Positions 1-5,847 of a DNA stretch of 9,973 nucleotides are shown here, one piece after another. The translations under genes were made by a program, and so were the position numbers. This DNA is from Actinomycetota bacterium (lineage in GTDB: Bacteria; Actinomycetota; Actinomycetes; Acidothermales; Acidothermaceae), in the NCBI GenBank assembly GCA_003134755.1, contig PLCK01000034.1:1-9973 (forward strand), given 5' to 3'. Each line of letters begins with the position of its first letter. The stretch's first letter is position 1. Under the pieces are notes generated by a model, which worked only from the letters and a program-made list of their open reading frames with translations, was not told where the DNA came from and did no database searches.

Positions 1-515
1 CCGACCGGGCAGACCATGAACTCCTGCAGGTCGAGACGATTGTCGGCGTGCATCCCGCCGTTGATGAGATTCATCATGGGGACCGGCAGCGTGCGCGCGT
101 TCGCGCCGCCGAGATAGCGATAGAACGGGAGCCCGGACGCCTCCGCGGCCGCGCGCGCGACCGCGAGCGAGACGCCGAGGATGGCGTTGGCCCCGAGACG
201 CCCCTTGTTCTCGGTGCCGTCGAGCTCGATTAAGATCCGGTCGAGCAGCGCCTGGTCCCGCGCGTCCGTACCGCGCACCTCGCCGGCGATCTCGCCGTTG
301 ACGTGCGCCACCGCCTTCAAGACGCCCTTGCCGCCATAGCGCTTCCTGTCGCCATCCCGCAGCTCCAGCGCCTCGCGCTTTCCCGTCGAGGCGCCGGACG
401 GCACCGCGGCCCGCCCGGTCGCGCCTCCGGAGAGGAGGACCTCGACCTCGACGGTCGGGTTGCCGCGCGAGTCCAGGATCTCGCGGCCGTAGACGGCCTC
501 GATCGAAAAGCTCAC
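1..515 (-). CDS. eno: Enolase, N-terminal part (cut by window edge)
   Basis: Enolase (phosphopyruvate hydratase) converts 2-phosphoglycerate to phosphoenolpyruvate in glycolysis, in the cytoplasm and with Mg2+. The first 171 codons are present. The N-terminal signature IEAVYGREILDSRGNPTVEV is followed by VPSGASTGKREALELRD, the loop that closes over the active site, and then by GANAILGVSLAVARAAA and LPVPMMNLINGGMHADN. The C-terminal barrel with the catalytic lysines lies outside the window. The start is the GTG at 515-513. It is the only possible start because an in-frame TAG sits at 530-528, five codons upstream, with no other start codon between; no strong ribosome binding site is visible. 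The 'NGGMHADNRLDLQEFM' wording differs from the 'NGGAHADTNVDIQEFM' I expect in actinobacteria and resembles a type I recall from Chlamydia and some uncultured phyla. That last comparison is from memory. Confidence 0.96.
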   Translation of the reverse strand, partial: MSFSIEAVYGREILDSRGNPTVEVEVLLSGGATGRAAVPSGASTGKREALELRDGDRKRYGGKGVLKAVAHVNGEIAGEVRGTDARDQALLDRILIELDGTENKGRLGANAILGVSLAVARAAAEASGLPFYRYLGGANARTLPVPMMNLINGGMHADNRLDLQEFMVCPV

Positions 516-657
516 TGCGAGCCCGAACTAGTCATGAACGACTCCGGTCGCCGCTCCGATCTTTTCCGCCGAGAGGGCGTCAGCGCTCCTCTGCGATGCG
601 CTCTGGCATCGCCGTCGTCACGCTTCCTTGTCTCGACGAAAAATCTCCCTCGCGGAC

Positions 658-683
658 AGCCGGGTGACCACGAATAACCCGGG
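658..683 (-). terminator. Hairpin just after the DUF433 stop codon
   Basis: An inverted repeat CCGGGT (660-665) and ACCCGG (677-682) with an 11-nt loop lies about 8 nt downstream of the DUF433 stop codon. It can be extended to AGCC/GGCT at its base if one C is bulged. The minus-strand T-tract (TTTTT) follows only about 17 nt after the stem, so this is not a textbook intrinsic terminator. It could be a weak terminator or a transcript-end stabiliser. The rest of 516-689, between enolase and DUF433, holds no reading frame that I recognise and no clear enolase promoter. Confidence 0.3.
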
Positions 684-689
684 CTGATT

Positions 690-938
690 TCAATGGGTCT
701 CGCCGAGGGGAACCTCGACGTAACGCTCCCGTGCCATCTCGGCGCTATAGGCGATGCAGGCGCGGATGTCGGCCTCCTCGATTCCGGGATAATCATTCAG
801 AAGCTCTTCGATCGTCGCGCCTGCAGCGAGGAAATCGAGGATCAGGGACACCCAGAGACGGTGTCCTTTGATGCAGGGCTTGCTAAAACAAACCGTGGGA
901 TCAATGGAAATCCGAGAGAGCAGTTGTTCCCTGGTCAT
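690..938 (-). CDS. DUF433-family antitoxin-like protein
   Basis: An 82-residue protein matching the DUF433 family, small winged-helix/HTH-type proteins usually paired with DUF5615 (PIN-like, Mut7-C-related) proteins and considered VapB-like antitoxins. Visible hallmarks are DPTVCFSKPCIKGHRLWVS (about residues 13-31; family form 'DP.vc.GkPci.GtRi.V'), then LILDFLAAGATIEELLNDYP and EEADIRACIAYSAEMAR. The position usually filled by Gly before KPCI is Ser here, and the usual 'GTRI' is GHRL. The ATG at 938 has no good Shine-Dalgarno sequence, but a -10-like TAGAAT (957-962) lies just upstream. The gene is less GC-rich than the hut genes. A broken DUF5615 core lies 47 nt upstream on the same strand, so this looks like an orphaned antitoxin. 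Family assignment is firm; the antitoxin role is inferred from the family. Confidence 0.85.
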   Translation of the reverse strand: MTREQLLSRISIDPTVCFSKPCIKGHRLWVSLILDFLAAGATIEELLNDYPGIEEADIRACIAYSAEMARERYVEVPLGETH

Positions 939-956
939 GGCCGTTTACCGCACGTG

Positions 957-962
957 ATTCTA
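957..962 (-). promoter_or_regulatory. Candidate -10 box for the DUF433 gene
   Basis: On the minus strand TAGAAT matches the sigma70 -10 consensus TATAAT at five of six positions and lies 18 nt before the DUF433 ATG, giving a predicted leader of roughly 12 nt. No convincing -35 is found at 16-18 bp spacing; a CTGACA is present but 21 bp away. If real, the antitoxin gene is transcribed independently of the toxin remnant. Confidence 0.35.
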
Positions 963-985
963 CCTTGGAAGGTTCGCCGTCGGTG

Positions 986-1156
986 TCAGGGCGATGGGGC
1001 GGGCGCGTCGGTCCAAACCAGGGCGGGGCCGAAATCGAGATCGAACGTCATAAGGGCCCGATCTTCTGCGATCGCCTTGGCGAAGACTTGGGGATCGGCC
1101 AGTCTCTCCAGGGATTGCTCGCGCAAGTGAACGGCGTCGTGTCCTGCGGCTCGAAG
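986..1156 (-). pseudogene. Degraded DUF5615 (PIN-like) toxin remnant
   Basis: A 56-codon open stretch ending in TGA at 988-986 contains the unmistakable core of a DUF5615 protein: GHDAVHLREQSLERLADPQ followed directly by V and FAKAIAEDRALMTFDLDFG. Full-length relatives have roughly 110-120 residues. They begin with a 'fLvDenl/aqlp' strand carrying a conserved Asp, and continue well past DLDFG. Here that N-terminal strand is absent: in-frame TAG codons occur at 1159-1157 and again further upstream, and no matching N-terminus was found in the other two frames. The protein also stops 13 residues after DFG with an unrelated low-complexity tail (PALVWTDAPAPSP). No start codon or ribosome binding site is present. 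It lies upstream of DUF433, whereas the usual order is antitoxin then toxin. I read this as a decayed toxin, not an expressed gene. Confidence 0.7.
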
Positions 1157-1222
1157 CTAGGAGCCCGTCCGAGTAATCTCCTACTGCGCGCGGCGATGCT
1201 CTCGCTGCGAGCGGAATGCTCG

Positions 1223-1269
1223 AAAAACGGCTTGTGCGGCGTAGCTCTGCTACGCCTCCGCGCCGTTTT
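1223..1269 (-). terminator. Terminator downstream of hutHU
   Basis: A nested hairpin: a perfect inner stem GGCGTAGC-TCT-GCTACGCC (1238-1256) inside an outer stem AAAACGGC (1224-1231) / GCCGTTTT (1262-1269), with a small internal loop between them. Read on the minus strand it is A-tract, GC stem, then GCCGTTTTT, the layout of an intrinsic terminator, placed about 105 nt after the hutU stop codon. The A/T symmetry means it could also work on the plus strand. The remaining bases of 1157-1374 contain no gene that I can recognise in any frame. Confidence 0.6.
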
Positions 1270-1374
1270 CCTGCGCTCCCGCTCTCGCTTCGGCCTCCCC
1301 GCGCTCGTGACGGACATTATTCGGACAGCCTCCCAGGGGGTTCGGTCGTCACGGAGAGGAATCCGCCGGCGCCG

Positions 1375-3042
1375 TCACTGTCTTTCAAGGCGAGGGATCA
1401 TGGGGAGATCGACTCCACCGTCGCGCGCCGCCGCGATCGCCTCCGGATATCCCGCGTCGGCGTGGCGCATGACTCCGGTCCCGGGGTCGGCGGTGAGTAC
1501 CCGCTCGAGACGGCGCGTGGCCGCTTCGGTGCCGTCGGCCACGACGACCATGCCGGCGTGGATCGAGTAGCCGATGCCGACGCCGCCGCCGTGGTGGATC
1601 GACACCCACGACGCACCGGACGCCGTATTGACCAGCGCGTTGAGCAGCGGCCAGTCGGCGATCGCGTCGGACCCGTCGGCCATCGCCTCCGTCTCGCGGT
1701 AGGGCGAGGCGACCGATCCGCAGTCGAGATGGTCACGCCCGATGACTATCGGCGCGCTGATGTCACCGCGTTCGACGAGTTCGTTGAACCGCAGGCCGGC
1801 GAGGTGCCGCTCGCCGTAGCCGAGCCAGCAGATGCGAGCGGGTAGACCTTGGAACGCGACCTTCTCCTGGGCGGACGTGATCCAGCGCTCGAGCGGCTCG
1901 TTGTCGGGGAACAGGTCGAGAACGGCGCGATCAGTGACGGCAATGTCGGCGGGATCGCCGGACAGCGCCGCCCAGCGGAACGGGCCCTTGCCTGCGCAAA
2001 ACAGCGGCCTGATGTAGGCGGGCACGAAGCCAGGGAACGCGAACGCGCGGTCGTAACCGGCAAGCTGCGCCTCGCCCCTGATCGAGTTGCCGTAGTCGAA
2101 CACCTCGGAGCCTGCGTCCATGAACCCGACCATCGCCTCGACCTGCTTAGCCATCGAAGCGCGGGCCCGATCGGTGAACTCCTCGGGCTTGGCTTCGGCA
2201 TACGGCTTCCAGTCGGCGAGATCGATGCCCTCGGGCAGGTACGACAACGGGTCGTGCGCCGACGTCTGATCGGTGACGATGTCGATCGCCACACCGCGGC
2301 GCAGCAGTTCGGGGAAGACAATCGCGCAGTTGCCGACGAGCCCGACCGACAACGCGCGAGCTTCGTGCTTCGCGGTGAGCACCTTCTCGACGGCGACGTC
2401 GATGTCGTCCGTCCACTCGTCGAGGTAGCGGTGCTCGACTCTGCGCTGCAGGCGCGACGGGTCGACGTCGACGACCAGCACCGCGCCGCCGTTCATCGTG
2501 ACCGCAAGAGGTTGCGCTCCACCCATACCGCCGCAACCGCCGGTCAGGGTCAGCGTGCCGGCCAGCGTGCCGGCAAATCTCTTGGCCGCGACCGCGGCGA
2601 ACGTCTCGTAGGTGCCCTGCAGGATTCCCTGCGTGCCGATGTAGATCCACGACCCGGCTGTCATCTGGCCGTACATCGTGAGACCGAGATGTTCGAGCCT
2701 GCGGAACTCCGGCCAGGTCGCCCAGTCGGGGACCAGGTTCGAATTCGCAATCAGCACTCGGGGCGCCCACTCGTGCGTTCGCATGACACCGACCGGACGG
2801 CCGGACTGCACGAGCATCGTCTCGTCGTCCTTCAGGCTCTGCAGCGTGCGCACGATTGCGTCGAACGAGTTCCAGTCGCGGGCGGCCTTGCCCGTTCCGC
2901 CGTACACGACGAGATCGTCGGGGCGTTCGGCCACGTCAGGGTCGAGGTTGTTCATGAGCATCCGCATGGCCGCTTCCTGCGCCCAGCCCTGACACGACAG
3001 CGTCGTACCGCGAGGTGCCCGCACGGGGCGAGGTCCGGTCAT
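1375..3042 (-). CDS. hutU: Urocanate hydratase (urocanase)
   Basis: HutU adds water to urocanate to give 4-imidazolone-5-propionate, the second step of histidine degradation, using tightly bound NAD+ as an electrophile. The 555 residues equal the usual family length. Visible landmarks are the N-terminal CQGWAQEAAMRMLMNNLDP (residues 17-35); the glycine-rich GGCGGMGGAQPLAVTMNGG (168-186) of the NAD+ site; DYGNSIRGEAQ (316-326); the signature FQGLPARICW (397-406) containing the conserved Cys405; and IGRDHLDCGSVASPYRETEA (434-453). Position 441 is Cys, not the Ser (HLDSGS) of proteobacterial enzymes, which I recall as common in actinobacteria. The start at 3042 is supported by AGGGAG at 3052-3057, nine bases upstream. 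The gene follows hutH after a 38-nt gap and should be co-transcribed with it. Confidence 0.98.
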   Translation of the reverse strand: MTGPRPVRAPRGTTLSCQGWAQEAAMRMLMNNLDPDVAERPDDLVVYGGTGKAARDWNSFDAIVRTLQSLKDDETMLVQSGRPVGVMRTHEWAPRVLIANSNLVPDWATWPEFRRLEHLGLTMYGQMTAGSWIYIGTQGILQGTYETFAAVAAKRFAGTLAGTLTLTGGCGGMGGAQPLAVTMNGGAVLVVDVDPSRLQRRVEHRYLDEWTDDIDVAVEKVLTAKHEARALSVGLVGNCAIVFPELLRRGVAIDIVTDQTSAHDPLSYLPEGIDLADWKPYAEAKPEEFTDRARASMAKQVEAMVGFMDAGSEVFDYGNSIRGEAQLAGYDRAFAFPGFVPAYIRPLFCAGKGPFRWAALSGDPADIAVTDRAVLDLFPDNEPLERWITSAQEKVAFQGLPARICWLGYGERHLAGLRFNELVERGDISAPIVIGRDHLDCGSVASPYRETEAMADGSDAIADWPLLNALVNTASGASWVSIHHGGGVGIGYSIHAGMVVVADGTEAATRRLERVLTADPGTGVMRHADAGYPEAIAAARDGGVDLPMIPRLERQ

Positions 3043-3051
3043 GGCGTTGTG

Positions 3052-3057
3052 CTCCCT
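3052..3057 (-). promoter_or_regulatory. Ribosome binding site of hutU
   Basis: AGGGAG on the minus strand, nine bases before the hutU ATG, lies inside the short hutH-hutU gap. It fixes the hutU start and implies independent ribosome loading on the second cistron. Confidence 0.55.
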
Positions 3058-3080
3058 GAGCAGATGGATGCGACGGTACG

Positions 3081-4643
3081 TCAGGCCAGGCGTCCGACCA
3101 CGGCCTCGGCGGCCTCGACGAACGCGCCCGCGCGGGTCATTTCGACTGCGACCTCGATTTCCGGTGACAGCCAGCGATCGGCGTCCGGGCCTGCGACGCG
3201 AGTACGCAGACGCCGGACGACGGCCGCGGTTCCGGCCGCCGGCTGTAGCGGAGCACGGAGGTCCAAAGCCCTTGCTGCGGTGAGAATCTCGACGGCCAGC
3301 ACGCGGGTGAGGCCGTCGACCGCACGCAGCAGTTTGCGGCCGGCCGACCAGCCCATCGACACGTGGTCTTCCTGCATAGCCGAAGACGGAATCGAGTCGA
3401 CGCTGGCCGGCACCGCGAGCCGCTTGAGCTCACTCACGATCGCGGCCTGCGTGTACTGCGCGATCATGTGGCCCGAGTCGACACCGGGATCACCGGCGAG
3501 GAAAGCAGGCAGGCCGTGCGACCGCGCGACGTCGAGGAGGCGGTCGGTCCGCCGTTCGGAGATCGAAGCAAGATCGGCTGCCGCGATCGCCAGGAAGTCG
3601 AGCACGTATCCGATCGGCGCGCCGTGGAAGTTGCCGTTCGATTCGACCCGCCCGTCGGGCAGGACGACCGGATTGTCGATAGCGCTCGCGAGCTCGCGTC
3701 CCGCAACCGTCAGTGCGTGCGCGATGGTGTCGCGAACGGCGCCCGCGACCTGCGGTGCACAGCGCAGCGAGTAGGCGTCCTGGACGAGGGTGCAGTCGAC
3801 CCGATGTGACTCGACGATCGGCGAGCCGGAAAGCAGCGAACGCAGGTTGGACGCCGATGACGCCTGCCCCGGGTGCGGCCGCAGTGCCTGGAGGTCGGCG
3901 GCGAAGACGCGATCGGTACCAAGGATGGCCTCGACGCTCATCGCGGCCGCGATGTCGGCGTTCTTGACCAGGGCGCTGAGATCGTGGCAGGCCAGCAGCA
4001 GCATGCCGAGCATGCCGTCGGTGCCGTTGATCAGCGCGAGGCCTTCCTTCTCGGCCAGCACGACGGGTTCGATCCCGCCGTCTCGCATCGCGGCGCTCGC
4101 CTCGAGCAGGTCGCCGGCGGCATTCCGTACGACTCCCTCGCCCATCAGAGCAAGGGCGCAGTGCGCAAGCGGCGCGAGGTCGCCCGAGCAACCGAGCGAC
4201 CCGAACTCTCCGACGACCGGGGTGATGCCGGCGTTCAGCATCGCCGCGTAGCCCTCGACGATGACCGGCCGGACGCCGGTAAGGCCCGTCGCCAGCGTCT
4301 GCAACCGCAGCAGCATCATCGCGCGGACGACCTCACGCTCGACCTCGGGTCCACTGGCCGCAGCGTGGGAGCGCACCAGCGACCGTTGCAACTGGGTTCG
4401 CAGTTCGGGGGCGATGTGTCTCGTCGCGAGTGCCCCGAAGCCGGTCGACACCCCGTAGACAGGTTCGCCGGACTCAGCCAGCGCCTCCACGTGCCGCCGC
4501 GCAGCCGCAACCCGAACAAGTGCATCGTGGGCGACGACCACCCGCGACCCGTGTCGTGCAACGGCGACCACTGCCGCCGGATCGAGTGGTGCGACTCCGA
4601 CCGTGACTGCTGCGAGGTCGTTCGCCGGCATCACCTGTGTCAT
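3081..4643 (-). CDS. hutH: Histidine ammonia-lyase (histidase)
   Basis: HutH removes ammonia from L-histidine to give urocanate, the entry step of the hut pathway. The 520 residues fit the family. Landmarks: YGVSTGFG with catalytic Tyr63 (63-70); GSLGCSGDLAPLAH (148-161), where residues 152-154 (Cys-Ser-Gly) occupy the position of the triad that cyclises into the electrophilic MIO cofactor; EKEGLALINGTDG (198-210); QDAYSLRCAPQ (288-298); IDNP (322-325); SNGNFHG (335-341); and SSAMQEDHVSMG (420-431). The first residue of the MIO triad is Cys where Ala is usual, a variant the family signature tolerates and which I recall from Streptomyces. Phenylalanine or tyrosine ammonia-lyase activity is unlikely because the next gene is hutU. 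The ATG at 4643 has little Shine-Dalgarno signal; Met5 is a possible alternative start. Confidence 0.97.
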   Translation of the reverse strand: MTQVMPANDLAAVTVGVAPLDPAAVVAVARHGSRVVVAHDALVRVAAARRHVEALAESGEPVYGVSTGFGALATRHIAPELRTQLQRSLVRSHAAASGPEVEREVVRAMMLLRLQTLATGLTGVRPVIVEGYAAMLNAGITPVVGEFGSLGCSGDLAPLAHCALALMGEGVVRNAAGDLLEASAAMRDGGIEPVVLAEKEGLALINGTDGMLGMLLLACHDLSALVKNADIAAAMSVEAILGTDRVFAADLQALRPHPGQASSASNLRSLLSGSPIVESHRVDCTLVQDAYSLRCAPQVAGAVRDTIAHALTVAGRELASAIDNPVVLPDGRVESNGNFHGAPIGYVLDFLAIAAADLASISERRTDRLLDVARSHGLPAFLAGDPGVDSGHMIAQYTQAAIVSELKRLAVPASVDSIPSSAMQEDHVSMGWSAGRKLLRAVDGLTRVLAVEILTAARALDLRAPLQPAAGTAAVVRRLRTRVAGPDADRWLSPEIEVAVEMTRAGAFVEAAEAVVGRLA

Positions 4644-4692
4644 AGGGACAGTTGATCGCGGCGAGCGCTTCCCTGTCGCGGCCGGTGCTGGG

Positions 4693-4722
4693 ATTGTGTC
4701 TGGTATCCCAGACAGTAGTCAG
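4693..4722 (-). promoter_or_regulatory. Candidate hutHU promoter
   Basis: On the minus strand CTGACT (4717-4722, 4/6 to TTGACA) and CACAAT (4693-4698, 4/6 to TATAAT) are separated by 18 bp. The predicted transcription start falls near 4686, leaving a leader of about 43 nt before hutH. Each box is only a moderate match, so this is tentative. The large palindrome of this region lies in the spacer. Confidence 0.35.
4697..4714. promoter_or_regulatory. Operator-like palindrome between hutH and iclR
   Basis: TGTCTGGTATCCCAGACA is a perfect inverted repeat with 7-bp arms around TATC, in the 101-bp divergent region. A second perfect inverted repeat with 7-bp arms, CTGGGAT (4688-4694) and ATCCCAG (4705-4711), overlaps it. 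IclR-family regulators bind short palindromes of this size near their own and neighbouring promoters. Its place inside the likely hutH promoter spacer suggests direct control of hutHU and possibly autoregulation. Binding by the adjacent IclR protein is inferred. Confidence 0.6.
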
Positions 4723-4744
4723 GGCAGGCAGACGAGGGACGCCG

Positions 4745-5524
4745 ATGAGCAGCATTCCTGCGGTCAGCCGGGCGATCCGGCTGCTCCGCGTGCTGGCAGC
4801 GCACCCCGGCCCGGTACCCGCCGCGGTGCTCGCGCGCGACCTCGGGTTGCCGCGCTCGACCGTCTATCACCTGCTCGCGGTCCTGGAGGCCGATGCGATC
4901 GTCGTCCACCTGCCGGAGGCACGGGCCTACGGCCTCGGCGTCGGTGCTTTCGAGCTGGGGTCGGCCTACCTGCGCAACGACCCGCTCGAACGGCTGGCCC
5001 GCCCGCTGCTGGCCCGGCTCGTCGAGCAAACCGGGTGCACCGCGCACCTCGGCGTCCTGCATGGGCGCGAAACGCTCTACCTGGTGAAGGAACAGCCGAG
5101 CCGCCCTGTCCCGCTCGTGACCGACGTAGGCGTGCGGCTGCCGGCCCACCTCACGGCGGTCGGCCGGGCGATGCTCTGCGCCCTGCCGCGAGCCCAGGTG
5201 CGGGCCCTGTTCCCGCAGCGCGAATCGTTCGTCGACCGCACGGGCAACGGGCCGCACACGCCGATCGAGCTCCGCGAGGTCCTCGCGGTCGAGGCGGCCC
5301 GCGGCTGGGCGGAAGAAGACGGCGAGGTGACCCAGGGCATGGCATCGGTGGCCGCCGCCGTACGTGATTACGGGCAGCGACCAATCGCGGCCGTTGGTTG
5401 CACGTTCCCCTCGTCCCTCGTGGTCGCGAGGGAACGAGCGATGTTGGCTCAAACCGTTCGCTCGACCGCGGAGCGTCTGAGCAGGCGGCTGGCCGGACGA
5501 CGTGAGGTCAGCCCGATCAGCTGA
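4745..5524 (+). CDS. IclR-family transcriptional regulator (putative hut regulator)
   Basis: A 259-residue protein with the two-domain IclR build. The N-terminal winged helix-turn-helix (about 5-65) contains SRAIRLLRVLAAHPGPVPAA and the recognition-helix region LARDLGLPRSTVYHLLAVLE (29-48). The effector domain follows (about 80-250), with GVRLPAHLTAVGRAMLCALP (129-148) and the C-terminal signature EVTQGMASVAAAVRDYG (194-210) running into VGCTFPS. The ATG at 4745 is chosen because GAGGGA (4734-4739) precedes it by five bases and the protein then starts just ahead of the HTH; the frame is open 31 codons further up, but that would run through the divergent promoter. It is divergent from hutHU, the usual arrangement for a local regulator, and the ligand may be histidine or urocanate. 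Ligand and sign of regulation are inferred. Confidence 0.93.
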   Translation: MSSIPAVSRAIRLLRVLAAHPGPVPAAVLARDLGLPRSTVYHLLAVLEADAIVVHLPEARAYGLGVGAFELGSAYLRNDPLERLARPLLARLVEQTGCTAHLGVLHGRETLYLVKEQPSRPVPLVTDVGVRLPAHLTAVGRAMLCALPRAQVRALFPQRESFVDRTGNGPHTPIELREVLAVEAARGWAEEDGEVTQGMASVAAAVRDYGQRPIAAVGCTFPSSLVVARERAMLAQTVRSTAERLSRRLAGRREVSPIS

Positions 5525-5543
5525 GTAGCCCGATCAGTTGAGT
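5510..5543 (+). repeat. 17-bp tandem duplication over the iclR stop codon
   Basis: AGCCCGATCAGCTGAGT (5510-5526) is followed at once by AGCCCGATCAGTTGAGT (5527-5543), with one mismatch in 17. The first copy holds the last codons and TGA of the IclR gene, so the second copy is untranslated and the protein is unchanged. Confidence 0.85.
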
Positions 5544-5746
5544 GAGGCGTCTGTTGACGGCGGCGCTGCGAGGCGCCGGACCTAGCACTGATCAGGCCCT
5601 GGTCCAGTGGGTGTTGCGCACAGTCGCTCACCTCCTTCCAGCAGTTGCTGTCGACCCCCCGGCCGAATCCGCCCCTACAGGTAGGTGACGACCAACTCCT
5701 GTCCATCCTTGAGGTTGCGTACTGTGAGTCCGTTTTCCGACCGACA

Positions 5747-5760
5747 CGTGACAGGTCACG
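5747..5760. promoter_or_regulatory. Palindrome overlapping the -35 box of the cyclase promoter
   Basis: CGTGACAGGTCACG is a perfect 6-2-6 inverted repeat. Flanking GACA (5743-5746) and TGTC (5762-5765) extend the symmetry if one extra A at 5761 is allowed, giving a 23-bp near-palindrome. It covers the -35 hexamer (5748-5753), a typical repressor position. The regulator is unknown. Confidence 0.5.
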
Positions 5761-5776
5761 ATGTCCTGCGTAAAGT
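5748..5776 (+). promoter_or_regulatory. Sigma70-type promoter of the diguanylate cyclase gene
   Basis: GTGACA (5748-5753) matches TTGACA at five of six bases, and TAAAGT (5771-5776) matches TATAAT at four of six including the critical TA...T. The spacer is exactly 17 bp. Transcription should begin near 5783. That excludes the ATG at 5761 as the translation start of the downstream gene and leaves the ATG at 5818 or GTG at 5848. Confidence 0.55.
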
Positions 5777-5847
5777 CCCATTCGCAGGGGCGCCCGATTC
5801 CATGCCGTCTGGGCCTGATGGGCCGCCTCGGGAGGCTGGACCGTCCG

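Larger units (their letters stand above)
5525..5847. other. Intergenic stretch between iclR and the diguanylate cyclase gene
   Basis: These 323 bases hold no complete gene that I can support. They contain the second copy of the 17-bp duplication; a GC hairpin CGGCGC-TGCGAG-GCGCCG (5561-5578), 37 nt past the iclR stop and lacking a T-tract, so at best a weak terminator; and a promoter with an overlapping palindrome (5743-5776, listed separately). On the minus strand, 5675-5786 reads as a short protein-like tail ending VRNLKDGQELVVTYL-stop, interrupted by one apparent frameshift at a four-base A run (5733-5736) and lacking a start. It may be a gene relic or chance. Confidence 0.5.

Noticed and set aside
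965..1570. Plus-strand frames over the left non-coding stretch
   Set aside because: They overlap the DUF5615 remnant, terminator and hutU end on the other strand and have no similarity I recognise.
1849..3774. A 641-codon open frame on the plus strand, antisense to hutU and hutH
   Set aside because: It is an artefact of high GC and codon bias opposite two certain genes; the translation is Arg/Asp/Gly-rich without any domain and crosses the hutH-hutU boundary.
3873..4655. A 260-codon plus-strand frame antisense to hutH
   Set aside because: Same third-position bias effect; no recognisable domain or ribosome binding site, and hutH on the other strand is certain.
4640..5452. A 270-codon minus-strand frame antisense to the IclR gene
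   Set aside because: Shadow of a clear IclR protein; the composition is typical of antisense frames and it would run through the divergent control region.
5761..5847. Extended N-terminus of the diguanylate cyclase starting at ATG 5761
   Set aside because: This ATG lies between the -35 and -10 boxes of the likely promoter, so it would not be on the transcript; it also lacks a Shine-Dalgarno sequence.
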